Below, piece after piece: positions 28,665-36,952 of a DNA stretch of 64,000 bases. The DNA lies in NCBI RefSeq assembly GCF_001667505.1, contig NZ_LZHZ01000074.1:1-64000 (forward strand), given 5' to 3'. The stretch's first letter is position 1; each line of letters opens with the position of its first letter. The DNA is from Mycobacterium sp. ACS1612 (lineage in GTDB: Bacteria > Actinomycetota > Actinomycetes > Mycobacteriales > Mycobacteriaceae). A program made the translations under genes and the position numbers. The notes under the pieces were generated by a model. It was not told where the DNA came from. It saw nothing but the letters and a program-made list of their open reading frames with translations, and ran no database searches.

Positions 28665-29168
28665 TCAATGCTCCGCGCGCCGGTTCGCTGCTCTGATCGC
28701 GTCAGCGAGTGTCCAGAACGAGAGTCCCAACAATGGGATGTCCTTGAGCAGAAACTCTGCGAGGAGCGAGATCGCCGGGAAACCACCGCCCTTGGGTTCG
28801 CCTATTCCCGGAGTTGTGAAGAGAAAGCTCACCGTGGAAATGAACAGCACAATCGCGATCAGGCTGCCGATGATGGACAGCTTTGGAGCGAACGGCTTGA
28901 TAGCGAGCAACACGGCGCACGAGACCTCGAGCACACCCAGCAGCGCCGAGAACGTGTAGACCGGCATGAAGCTGTACAGCCAGCCCATGAACGGGCTATT
29001 GGCCACAAGCGGTTGGATCTGATGAGCTTCGAAGTCGGCGAACTTCAACGCCCCGATCCAGCCGATGACGATGACGAGTCCGTATCGGCCCAGCACGCCG
29101 GCGATCGCGTCGATAGCTGTCAGATTGAGGAATCGGTCGACGGGCCGACGATTCGTACTGATGGTCAT
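28665..29168 (-). CDS. DUF417 (YkgB/RclC-like) inner-membrane protein
   Basis: Integral membrane protein of 167 residues with about four hydrophobic segments. The block IGALKFADFEAHQIQPLVANSPFM matches the hallmark of DUF417 proteins such as E. coli RclC (YkgB), whose operon protects against reactive chlorine species. GGGFPAISLLAEFLLKD is the second conserved region. The start is ATG 29168 with AGGAG upstream. It is the first gene of the minus-strand block that continues with the RclA-like flavoprotein 68 bases later. Its biochemical role is unknown. Confidence 0.85.
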   Translation of the reverse strand: MTISTNRRPVDRFLNLTAIDAIAGVLGRYGLVIVIGWIGALKFADFEAHQIQPLVANSPFMGWLYSFMPVYTFSALLGVLEVSCAVLLAIKPFAPKLSIIGSLIAIVLFISTVSFLFTTPGIGEPKGGGFPAISLLAEFLLKDIPLLGLSFWTLADAIRAANRRAEH

Positions 29169-29550
29169 GGCTACTCCTGACGGATTATCGGTGACGCTTG
29201 AATCCCGCTGTTGGCAACAACTTTCGGCTTCATCAGAACCGATGCAGCCGCAAACCTAGCACCGATTGCGGTCCCCGCTCATTCGGATCGGTTATGTAGC
29301 CCATGAGCCAGATCCATGACCCCACCGCAGCGGATCACAGATCTCCAACTACTTCACAGACACGCAGTCGTTGGTCAGCGCAGTTGTCGAGCATCGATAC
29401 GACCGAATGCTGTTGCCTGCCTGCGAAGGACCCCACACTTTCCACACTGCGGCCAGCTCGGCTGCACGTCTCCCAATTGGCTACTGATGACAGTCTGTGC
29501 CTTGCACCGCAATGGTTTTCGCGAAGAACGGCCCTCGATAATCTGTGGTC
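29169..29550. other. Intergenic region, no convincing gene
   Basis: This 382-base gap separates the divergent DUF417 gene and the small secreted-protein gene. Several overlapping open frames exist on both strands, but none has a good start site, recognisable domain or typical codon use. The base composition is lower in GC than the flanks. It presumably holds both promoters. I see no strong palindrome and no copy of the TTTGGGTCATA motif. Confidence 0.5.
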
Positions 29551-29880
29551 ATGAAGCTTCGTATGCAGCACACCGCAGGCACATTTCTTCTAGCAGCCGC
29601 ATTGGCCGCCGGCATATCGGCGCCACTGCCCACCGACGGAGCGGTAGGGCCGGGCGGCGGCTGCAACCACAACGCAGGACCGAATGAAAGAGGCGACGTC
29701 AGCGGCACCAGTCACGGCGCCGTCGGAGGCGGCGGCACCGAAGGCACGACGGGAATCGCGTCCGACGACAGCTGCCCGAGCAGCATGAGCAGCGTCAGCG
29801 GCGCGCGGGGACCTGCAGGCCCCACCATCGACGCCTCGACCACCGGACCCGACTCGCGTCCGCCCTCAGGTATCGGCTAA
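29551..29880 (+). CDS. Small secreted Gly/Ser-rich hypothetical protein
   Basis: Unrecognised, 109 residues. It has an N-terminal signal peptide (basic MKLRMQH, hydrophobic core, cleavage likely after ISA-type residues near 24). A Gly/Ser/Thr-rich, low-complexity mature part follows with two cysteines (GGGCNHNAG and DDSCPSS) that could form a disulfide. The start could also be the GTG six bases earlier. Its TAA stop overlaps the stop of the ABC permease gene on the other strand. Confidence 0.55.
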   Translation: MKLRMQHTAGTFLLAAALAAGISAPLPTDGAVGPGGGCNHNAGPNERGDVSGTSHGAVGGGGTEGTTGIASDDSCPSSMSSVSGARGPAGPTIDASTTGPDSRPPSGIG

Positions 29881-30725
29881 CCGCCCGTCCGGCGCGCGTA
29901 GGCACGCAGCGCGAACGGCGCGAAAACGGCGGTCAGCGCCACCGACCACAGGATTGTCGCCAGAATCGGATGGTGCAACGGCAACTGGGCGGCTTCCGGG
30001 GCGGGCCCACCGTTTCCCCATAGTTCGCGCATCGCCTGCGCCAGTGACGACACCGGATTCCACTCAGCGACCGTGCGCAGCCACGGTTGCATCGGCTCGG
30101 TCGGTGCGAATGTGTTGGCCAGAAACGTAATTGGGAACAACACAGTGAACATGACGCCATTGACCGCCTCGACCGACCGCATCACCGAGCCGATCAGAAT
30201 GCCGAACCAGATCATGGCGAAGCCGAACACCAGGATCAGCAGGAACGCCAACGCGGCCTCAGCGACACCGCCGCGGATCCGCCATCCGATCGCAAGTCCC
30301 GTCAGCGCCATCACCACGACGCCGATCGACGAGTGCAACAAACTGGCCACGCTACGGCCGATCAACACCGACGACCGGGAGATCGGCAGCGAGCGGAACC
30401 GGTCGATGATGCCCTTCTCGACGTCGGCCGTGATGCCCGACGCCACCACGAACGCCGTGAAGACGATGGTCTGCGCCTGGATGCCCGGCAGCAGGAACTC
30501 GCGGTAGGACGCGCCACCGCCCGTCGCGATGGACGCGCCGAAGACGAACGCGAACAACAGCACGAACATGATCGGTTGCACCGTCACATCGCTGAGCATC
30601 TCGGGCATCCGTTTGGTGTGAGTCATGTTGCGCTTCACCATGATCCACGACTGCTGGGCGATGTTGGTGGGATGGGTGCGTGCCGGGGGCAGCTCGATGC
30701 GCGCCTGCGTGGTGGTCGCGGTCAT
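29877..30725 (-). CDS. ABC-2 type exporter permease (DrrB-like)
   Basis: Membrane subunit of a two-gene ABC exporter, 282 residues, with about six hydrophobic segments. The ABC-2 motif region ANTFAPTEPMQPWLRTVAEWNPVSS is typical of DrrB/NodJ permeases. The start is ATG 30725, sharing an ATGA with the ATPase stop; the longer open frame upstream is a shadow inside the ATPase gene. The substrate is unknown. DrrAB-type pumps export drugs or lipids such as phthiocerol esters. Confidence 0.88.
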   Translation of the reverse strand: MTATTTQARIELPPARTHPTNIAQQSWIMVKRNMTHTKRMPEMLSDVTVQPIMFVLLFAFVFGASIATGGGASYREFLLPGIQAQTIVFTAFVVASGITADVEKGIIDRFRSLPISRSSVLIGRSVASLLHSSIGVVVMALTGLAIGWRIRGGVAEAALAFLLILVFGFAMIWFGILIGSVMRSVEAVNGVMFTVLFPITFLANTFAPTEPMQPWLRTVAEWNPVSSLAQAMRELWGNGGPAPEAAQLPLHHPILATILWSVALTAVFAPFALRAYARRTGG

Positions 30726-31684
30726 GGGCCTACCTCTTCTTCGGTGCGGTGTCCGGTGAGCGAGAGGAACACGTCGTCGAGGCTGGGCCGGGACAGCCCG
30801 ATGTCGTCGACGTCGATGTCGCTGTCGCGGAGCCAGCCCGCGACGCGGACCATGTCGGCCAGACCGTCGGCCGCCGAGGTCAACTGCCGAGCACCCGCGT
30901 CGACGAACACCTCGGTGCCGGTCTTGCCCAGCAGCGCCTCGGCGGCGGGCAGGTCGTCGGCGTTCGAGACGGTGACCACCAGGCTGGCGTTGCCCGCCTG
31001 CTGCTTGAGCTGCAGCGGCGAGCCTTCGGCGATGATCCTGCCCTTGTCGATCACCACGATGTTGTCGGCCAACTGGTCGGCCTCCTCCAGATACTGCGTG
31101 GTCAGCAGCAGCGTGGTGCCGCCCTGCACCAGCCCGCGCAGCACCTCCCACAGGTCGCTGCGGCTGCGCGGATCCAGCCCGGTGGTGGGCTCGTCGAGGA
31201 ACAGCACCGGCGGCGATGCCAGCAGGCTGACCGCGAGATCCAGCCGCCTGCGCATGCCCCCCGAGTAGGACTTGACCACCCGGTCTGCGGCGTCGGCGAT
31301 CGAAAACTGTTCCAGCAGTTGATCGCCCAACCGCGCCAGTTCCTTGCGGCGGATGCCGTACAGGCCGCCGATCATCCGGATGTTCTCGCGCCCGGTGAGC
31401 AGTTCGTCGACGGTGGCGACCTGGCCCGTGAGCCCCATGTTGCGGCGCACCTTGTCGGGTTCGCGGACCACGTCGTATCCGGCGACGCGGGCGGTGCCGC
31501 TGGTGGGCAAGGTCAGCGTGGTCATCATCCGCACCGTGGTGGTCTTGCCCGCCCCGTTGGGCCCCAGCAGTCCGAGCACGGTGCCCGGTTCGACCGCGAA
31601 GCTGACGCCGTCCACTGCCGGCCTGTCCGAGGCGATATCCCCGAACTGCTTGACGAGGTCAACGGCCTCGATCGCGGGTGTCAT
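30722..31684 (-). CDS. ABC exporter ATPase (DrrA-like)
   Basis: Nucleotide-binding subunit, 320 residues from ATG 31684. Walker A GPNGAGKTTT is near residue 44, the signature SYSGGMRRRLDLA follows, and Walker B plus the catalytic Glu read VLFLDEPTTGLD. The C-terminal ~90 residues form the DrrA-type extension with DDVFLSLTGHR. The DrrB-like permease is coupled by a 4-base overlap. The upstream gap to the divergent lipase-maturation-factor gene is about 100 bases and holds promoters for both. Confidence 0.93.
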   Translation of the reverse strand: MTPAIEAVDLVKQFGDIASDRPAVDGVSFAVEPGTVLGLLGPNGAGKTTTVRMMTTLTLPTSGTARVAGYDVVREPDKVRRNMGLTGQVATVDELLTGRENIRMIGGLYGIRRKELARLGDQLLEQFSIADAADRVVKSYSGGMRRRLDLAVSLLASPPVLFLDEPTTGLDPRSRSDLWEVLRGLVQGGTTLLLTTQYLEEADQLADNIVVIDKGRIIAEGSPLQLKQQAGNASLVVTVSNADDLPAAEALLGKTGTEVFVDAGARQLTSAADGLADMVRVAGWLRDSDIDVDDIGLSRPSLDDVFLSLTGHRTEEEVGP

Positions 31685-31782
31685 GTAACCGACGGTATCG
31701 GCGCGGCACGACACCCGGCCAATGGTTTGTTTCCATGTCTCGTTTGCCTGACTGCGGGTACAACAGTGTCAGGAGTACCCGA

Positions 31783-33210
31783 ATGAACGCGCAGTGGTTC
31801 GTTGCCCCTGAGTACTGGCCGGCCAGGCAGGTCCTCCAGCGCGGCGTTGCGGTCGTGTACCTGATCGCGTTCATCGGCGCTGCGCGACAGTTTCGTGCGC
31901 TGATCGGTGAGCACGGCATGCTGCCGGTGCCGCGGTTCGTCGACCGGGTGCCATTCCGGGTGGCACCGAGCATTTTCCACTTCCACTATTCGGACCGGAT
32001 GTTCGCCGCCGTCTGCTGGGTGGGCGCGGCGTTGTCGGCGGCGGTCGTCGTCGGAGTGCTCGATGTGGTGCCGTTGCTGGCGACGATCGTGATCTGGCTG
32101 GCGCTGTGGGTGCTGTACCTGTCAATCGTCAACGTCGGGCAGCGTTGGTATGGATTCGGCTGGGAGTCACTGCTTTTGGAGGCCGGCTTCATCGCGATCT
32201 TCCTTGGCAACGACGACGTCGCACCCCCGCTGCTGACGATCCTGCTCGCCCGCTGGCTGCTGTTCCGGGTGGAGTTCGGCGCCGGTCTGATCAAGCTGCG
32301 CGGCGACCCGTGCTGGCGGGATCTGAGCTGCCTGGACTACCACCACGAGACGCAGCCGATGCCCGGCCCGCTGAGTTGGTTCTTCCACCATCTGCCCAAG
32401 CCGCTGCACCGGATGGAGGTGGCGGGCAACCACTTCGCCCAACTGGTGGTGCCCTTCGCGCTGTTCGCACCGCAACCGGTGGCGAGCGTGGCGGGCGCGA
32501 TCGTGATCGGCACCCAGTTGTGGCTGGTGTTCTCCGGCAACTTCGCGTGGTTGAACTGGCTGACGATCCTCCTCGGCTTCAGCGCCGTCGCGGGCCCCGC
32601 GACCCGCACGCTGCCTGACCCGCCGCTGTGGTTCGCCGCTCTGGTGGTCGCGTTCACGGTGGTGACCGTCGTGCTCAGTTTCTGGCCTGTGCGCAACATG
32701 GTGTCGAGCCACCAGCGGATGAACGCCGCATTCAATCCCATTCATCTGATCAACACCTACGGCGCGTTCGGCAGCATCGGCCGTAGGCGCCTCGAGGTGG
32801 TGATCGAAGGCACCGACGAGGCCGAGATCACCGAGCACACCGTCTGGAGGGAGTACGAATTCAAGGGCAAACCCGGCGACCCGCGCCGGCTGCCCCGACA
32901 GTGGGCGCCTTACCATCTGCGGCTGGACTGGTTGATGTGGTTCGCCGCGCTGTCACCGCACTATGCGCGGGACTGGATGGGGCCGTTCATCATTCGGCTG
33001 CTATGCAACGATCCGCCGACGCTGCGGCTGCTGCGGCACAACCCGTTCCCCGAGTCACCGCCGCGTTACGTGCGCGCCCAACTGTACGAATACCGGTTCA
33101 CCACCTGGCACGAACTGCGGCGCGACCACGCATGGTGGAATCGCACCCTGGTCGGCGAGTTCCTGCCGCCCGTGGCGCTCGGAAAATCGCCGCGAACCAC
33201 CGCAAGATGA
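31783..33210 (+). CDS. Lipase maturation factor (LMF1) family membrane protein
   Basis: Polytopic membrane protein of 475 residues. The start is ATG 31783 with AGGAG eight bases upstream. The family block is VEFGAGLIKLRGDPCWRDLSCLDYHHETQPMPGPLSW, followed by membrane segments and a C-terminal soluble part with YEFKGKPGDPRRLPRQWAPYH and LDWLMWF, as in LMF1 homologues. In animals LMF1 helps lipases fold. The bacterial role is unknown. It converges closely on pks16 (5 bases apart). Confidence 0.85.
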   Translation: MNAQWFVAPEYWPARQVLQRGVAVVYLIAFIGAARQFRALIGEHGMLPVPRFVDRVPFRVAPSIFHFHYSDRMFAAVCWVGAALSAAVVVGVLDVVPLLATIVIWLALWVLYLSIVNVGQRWYGFGWESLLLEAGFIAIFLGNDDVAPPLLTILLARWLLFRVEFGAGLIKLRGDPCWRDLSCLDYHHETQPMPGPLSWFFHHLPKPLHRMEVAGNHFAQLVVPFALFAPQPVASVAGAIVIGTQLWLVFSGNFAWLNWLTILLGFSAVAGPATRTLPDPPLWFAALVVAFTVVTVVLSFWPVRNMVSSHQRMNAAFNPIHLINTYGAFGSIGRRRLEVVIEGTDEAEITEHTVWREYEFKGKPGDPRRLPRQWAPYHLRLDWLMWFAALSPHYARDWMGPFIIRLLCNDPPTLRLLRHNPFPESPPRYVRAQLYEYRFTTWHELRRDHAWWNRTLVGEFLPPVALGKSPRTTAR

Positions 33211-33215
33211 CGTAG

Positions 33216-34850
33216 TTAGGTGACCAGGGAGACCGAGTTCGACCGGCGCAGCTTGCCCGACGACGTCTTCGGGATGCTGCCCGGGCCGAGCACGACGACA
33301 TTGCGCGGTCGCACGTCGACCTCGCTGACCACCTCGTGAGCGACCTGATGCTCGATGCGACGCACCTCGGCCGGATCCTGCCAGTTGTTGGACTCGACGG
33401 CCACGGCGAACGTCTCGCGCGAATGCCCGGCGTCGAGTCGCACCGCGACGGCGCAGCCCGGCCGCACGCCCTCGACGCGACCTGCGGCCCGCTCGATGTC
33501 AGTTGGATAGATGTTGCGGCCGGCCATGATGATCACGTCCTTGACGCGGCCGCACACGATGATGTTGCCCTCTTCGGTGATGTAGCCGAGGTCGCCGGTG
33601 TCATACCAACCGTGCTCGTCCTGCGCGGGGATGAAACCGCCCATGGTCATGTAGCCGGGCGTCACGCACTCACCGCGCAACTCGATCACCCCGACACCGC
33701 GCGGCGGCATCACGCTGCCGTGCTCGTCGATGACTCGGGCCTCGAGGTCGGTCAGCAGCGGGCCGAGCGAGGCCAGCCTGCGGGTGTTGCCCTTCGTCGC
33801 GGGCACCGCGCGGCGCAGCGCGGCCAGCAGATCGGCGTCCACCTCGTCGACCACCAGACCGGCGCCGCACGGCGAGAACGACACCGCCAGCGTCGTCTCG
33901 GCCATGCCATAGGCCGGCAGGATCGCATCGGGCTTGAGCCCGAACGGCTTGCCCGCGTCGAGCAGGTCCTCGACGTCGGCCGGCTCGACGGGTTCGGCAC
34001 CGGACAGCGCGAACCGCAGCGTCGACAGGTCGAACTCGCCGGGCTTGGCCTGGCGGCGCAGCCGCTTGGCGAACAGCGCGTAGGCGAAGTTCGGAGCGGC
34101 GGTCATCGTGCCCTTGTACTTGTCGATGAGCTTGGCCCACAGCAGGGTGTCGCGCAGGAAGTCCATCGGCGTGACCTTGACCAGTTCGGCGCCGAAATAC
34201 ATCGGGATGGTCAGGAAGCCGACCATGCCCATGTCGTGGAAGCAGGGCAGCCAGCTGACCATGACGTCCTTGTCGACGTCGTACTGGGCGCCGATGAACA
34301 TCGCCTCGGCGTTGGAGTAGATGTTGCGGTGGGTGATCTGCACCGCCTTCGGCGATCCCGTCGAACCCGACGTCAGCTGCATCAGCGCCAGGTCGTCCTC
34401 ACCGACGTCGATCGGATCGGTCGGGTCGGAGGCCAGCAGGTCGGTGATGGTGAGGACCTTGATGCCCTTCTCCTCGAGCACCGGGATGGCCACCATGAAC
34501 GGCTCGGACACGATGACGGCCTTGGCCTCGATCATGGCGATCACGTTCATGGTGTCTTCGGCCCAGACCACCAGGTCGGTGCGCGGTGTGGGCTGGTGCA
34601 GCATGGTCAGGCTCGCGCCACGCATCCACAGGCCCTGCGCGGTCGGCGCGATCTCGACCGGGAACCCGGCCAGCACGCCGACGGCGTCACCGAGGCCGAT
34701 ACCCGCCTGCGCCAGGCCACCTGCGATACAGCGGGCACGCTCGTGGACCTCACCCCAGGTGTGACGCACAGGCTCATAAGGTTCACCGGTGACCATGCCC
34801 GTCTTCGCGGTCCGGGCGTTGTGGTACATCTTCTCGGTGAATCTGCTCAC
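33216..34850 (-). CDS. pks16: Pks16-type fatty acyl-AMP/CoA ligase
   Basis: Adenylate-forming (ANL superfamily) enzyme of 544 residues, the exact length of M. tuberculosis Pks16, which despite its name is a FadD-like ligase and not a polyketide synthase. Visible motifs: the P-loop LTSGSTGSPK, A5-like YGMAETTLAV, the A7 WYDTGDLG and A8 GRVKDVIIMAGRNIYP regions, and a C-terminal PKTSSGKLRRS with the catalytic Lys. It probably activates a fatty acid. Its position next to ispE is conserved. Confidence 0.92.
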   Translation of the reverse strand: MSRFTEKMYHNARTAKTGMVTGEPYEPVRHTWGEVHERARCIAGGLAQAGIGLGDAVGVLAGFPVEIAPTAQGLWMRGASLTMLHQPTPRTDLVVWAEDTMNVIAMIEAKAVIVSEPFMVAIPVLEEKGIKVLTITDLLASDPTDPIDVGEDDLALMQLTSGSTGSPKAVQITHRNIYSNAEAMFIGAQYDVDKDVMVSWLPCFHDMGMVGFLTIPMYFGAELVKVTPMDFLRDTLLWAKLIDKYKGTMTAAPNFAYALFAKRLRRQAKPGEFDLSTLRFALSGAEPVEPADVEDLLDAGKPFGLKPDAILPAYGMAETTLAVSFSPCGAGLVVDEVDADLLAALRRAVPATKGNTRRLASLGPLLTDLEARVIDEHGSVMPPRGVGVIELRGECVTPGYMTMGGFIPAQDEHGWYDTGDLGYITEEGNIIVCGRVKDVIIMAGRNIYPTDIERAAGRVEGVRPGCAVAVRLDAGHSRETFAVAVESNNWQDPAEVRRIEHQVAHEVVSEVDVRPRNVVVLGPGSIPKTSSGKLRRSNSVSLVT

Positions 34851-34963
34851 GCCAACCTCCTAATGGGTCCCAGAGCAAACCTCTGGGTGTAATGCTCCCG
34901 CTGATAGAGGGCGCTTTCGCGTAGACGCGCACACAATTGGGGAGCGGTTCGGTCTCGAATCGG

Positions 34964-34981
34964 GGATATGCCTATATATCC
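34964..34981. promoter_or_regulatory. AT-rich palindrome upstream of pks16
   Basis: Arms GGATAT and ATATCC are separated by 6 bases, about 115 bases before the pks16 start in a 262-base gap. It stands out as the most AT-rich spot of this GC-rich gap. It is a candidate operator or part of the promoter. Confidence 0.35.
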
Positions 34982-34990
34982 GAACAAGCC

Positions 34991-35011
34991 ACCACCGGGG
35001 TTACCGGTGGT
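34991..35011. terminator. Hairpin after ispE
   Basis: Arms ACCACCGG and CCGGTGGT with a GGTTA loop, about 100 bases past the ispE stop on the minus strand and before pks16. It is likely the terminator separating the rpfB-ksgA-ispE run from pks16. There is no U-run. Confidence 0.5.
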
Positions 35012-35112
35012 CGAAAAGGCCGCGCCCGATTCCTGACCGCTAGCTTTCACCGCGGATCATCTTAAGCAACTCTTAAGTAGCCGCCAAACCGACGCGATAA
35101 ATGAGGTCTGGG

Positions 35113-36087
35113 TCACACCGACGTCGATGGCGTCGGCACGACGCGGGCGCCGTGCACCGGCCCGCTGGCCACCCGTACCGTGCGGCACACCCCGGCACCG
35201 GCGAGTTGCGCCCCGACGTCGACGGCCTGCGACGCGGTCCTGCACAGGAACGCACACGTTGGTCCTGATCCCGACACGATGCCCGCCAGCGCACCGGCCT
35301 CCTCGCCCGCGCGCAGTGTGCGGCGCAGCCCCGGGTCGAGGCTCAGCGCCGCCGGCTGCAGGTCGTTGCCGAGCAGCGGCGCCAACTCTGCCGGGTCACC
35401 CGACGCCAGCGCGGCCAGCACCGGCTCTGGATCCTCCAGCCGCGGCGGGGCGTCGCGGCCCGCACCTGCGGTGTCGCGCAACCGGTCGAGTTCGGTGAAC
35501 ACCGCGGGCGTCGACAGCCCGCGGTCGGCGAACGCCAGCACCCAGTGGAACGTGCTGCGGGCCAGCACGGTGGCCAGTTCCTCGCCGCGGCCGGTGCCCA
35601 GCGCGGTGCCGCCGTGCAGCGCGAACGGGACGTCGCTGCCCAACTGGGCGGCCAGGGCGTGCAGATCGCGTCGCGGCACCCCGAGTTCCCACAGCGTGTT
35701 CATCGCGACCAGCACCCCGGCGGCGTCGGCGCTGCCGCCCGCCATCCCGCCCGCGACGGGGATCGTCTTGTCGATGGAGATCGCGACGTCCGGCGCCCGG
35801 CCGACGTGGTCGGCCATCAACTCGGCGGCTCGCCAGGCCAGGTTGCGCTCGTCGGCGGGCAGCGAGTCCACGCCCTCCCCCGCCATCTCGAGCGACAACA
35901 CGTCGGCCGTGCTGACCGTCACCTCGTCGAGCAGCGAGACGGCATGAAAGACGGTGGTCAACTCGTGGTAGCCGTCGTCGCGACGGTCGCCGACGGACAG
36001 ATACAGGTTGACCTTGCCGGGCACGCGCACGGTGACCGACCCGGTGGGAACCCACTCGGATGCGGTACTGCCGTCGGACGCGGACAC
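35113..36087 (-). CDS. ispE: 4-diphosphocytidyl-2-C-methyl-D-erythritol kinase
   Basis: GHMP kinase of the MEP isoprenoid pathway, phosphorylating CDP-ME. It has 324 residues from a GTG start. Motif 1 VRVPGKVNLYLSVG carries the active-site Lys near residue 25. The phosphate loop is PVAGGMAGGSADAAG near 111, followed by LGSDVPF with the catalytic Asp and a C-terminal GIVSGSGPTCAF. It is in the conserved ksgA-ispE neighbourhood, but here a kinase gene on the other strand separates them. Confidence 0.96.
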   Translation of the reverse strand: MSASDGSTASEWVPTGSVTVRVPGKVNLYLSVGDRRDDGYHELTTVFHAVSLLDEVTVSTADVLSLEMAGEGVDSLPADERNLAWRAAELMADHVGRAPDVAISIDKTIPVAGGMAGGSADAAGVLVAMNTLWELGVPRRDLHALAAQLGSDVPFALHGGTALGTGRGEELATVLARSTFHWVLAFADRGLSTPAVFTELDRLRDTAGAGRDAPPRLEDPEPVLAALASGDPAELAPLLGNDLQPAALSLDPGLRRTLRAGEEAGALAGIVSGSGPTCAFLCRTASQAVDVGAQLAGAGVCRTVRVASGPVHGARVVPTPSTSV

Positions 36088-36154
36088 GGCACGACACTAA
36101 CGCCGCCGCTGGTTTCCGGCAGGCGAACCCACCCGGCAAAACTAGGCTGGACAA

Positions 36155-36952
36155 GTGCTGTCCCCCGGCGAACGGTACGAGGGTTACGTGGTGGACGCGG
36201 TTCTGGGCCACGGCGGGTACGCGACGGTCTACCGGGCGCGCGAGGCAACCCAACCATACCGGGTGGTGGCGTTGAAAGTTCTCGACACCCATCATCGTCA
36301 GCCGGCCCAGATCGCCCAGTTGCAGCGGGGATTCGACATCGCGAAGCGTCTCGACCACCCGCACATCATCAAGACCTACCAGAGCGGACCCGGTTGGCTG
36401 GCAATCGAATTGGTCAACGGTGGCACGGTGACCAGGCTTCGGGAGTTGCCCGACCGGCTGCTCGCATTGGCCCAGATCGCCGAAGCACTCGACCACGCCC
36501 ACCAGCGCGGCGTGGTGCACTGCGACGCCAAGCCCACCAATATCCTTGTCTCGCAGCCTTTTTCCGAACGCGGCGCGGTGTTGATCGATTTCGGGATCGC
36601 CCATCTGATGGCGAAGGACGTCAGCCACCGGCCCACGCACGTCGTGGCGTCGCTGCCCTACGCCGCACCGGAACTGCTGCGCGGGCAGACGCCGTCGGCC
36701 GCGACCGACGAGTATGCGCTGGCGTGCACCGCGTCCGAGTTGATCACCGGCGCACCGCCATTCACCGCGAAGACGTCGTTCGAACTGGTCGACGAACACC
36801 TGCACGCGCCGCCGCCGAAGCTGTCGCGCAAAGTCGCCTGGCTACCTCACGCGTTCGACTCGATGATGAGCAAGGCGCTGGCGAAGAACCCCGACAACCG
36901 ATACGAGACGTGCTCGGAGTTCATCGCGTTGATCACCCGCGCGTTGCGGTAG
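36155..36952 (+). CDS. Orphan Ser/Thr protein kinase, soluble
   Basis: Hanks-type kinase domain protein of 265 residues with no membrane segment or sensor domain. The glycine loop is GHGGYATVYRA (18-28) and the ATP-binding Lys is Lys41. The catalytic loop is HCDAKPTN with Asp124, so the usual HRD arginine is Cys (non-RD type). DFG is at 145-147 and APE at 171-173. The alpha-C glutamate is not obvious (QRGFDIAKRL). It lies between ispE and ksgA on the opposite strand, an unusual place relative to M. tuberculosis. Activity is likely, but regulation may differ from RD kinases. Confidence 0.88.
   Translation: MLSPGERYEGYVVDAVLGHGGYATVYRAREATQPYRVVALKVLDTHHRQPAQIAQLQRGFDIAKRLDHPHIIKTYQSGPGWLAIELVNGGTVTRLRELPDRLLALAQIAEALDHAHQRGVVHCDAKPTNILVSQPFSERGAVLIDFGIAHLMAKDVSHRPTHVVASLPYAAPELLRGQTPSAATDEYALACTASELITGAPPFTAKTSFELVDEHLHAPPPKLSRKVAWLPHAFDSMMSKALAKNPDNRYETCSEFIALITRALR

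Noticed and set aside
29303..29687. Overlapping plus-strand frames in the 29.2-29.55 kb gap
   Set aside because: No start signal, no recognisable motif and competing frames on both strands; treated as non-coding.
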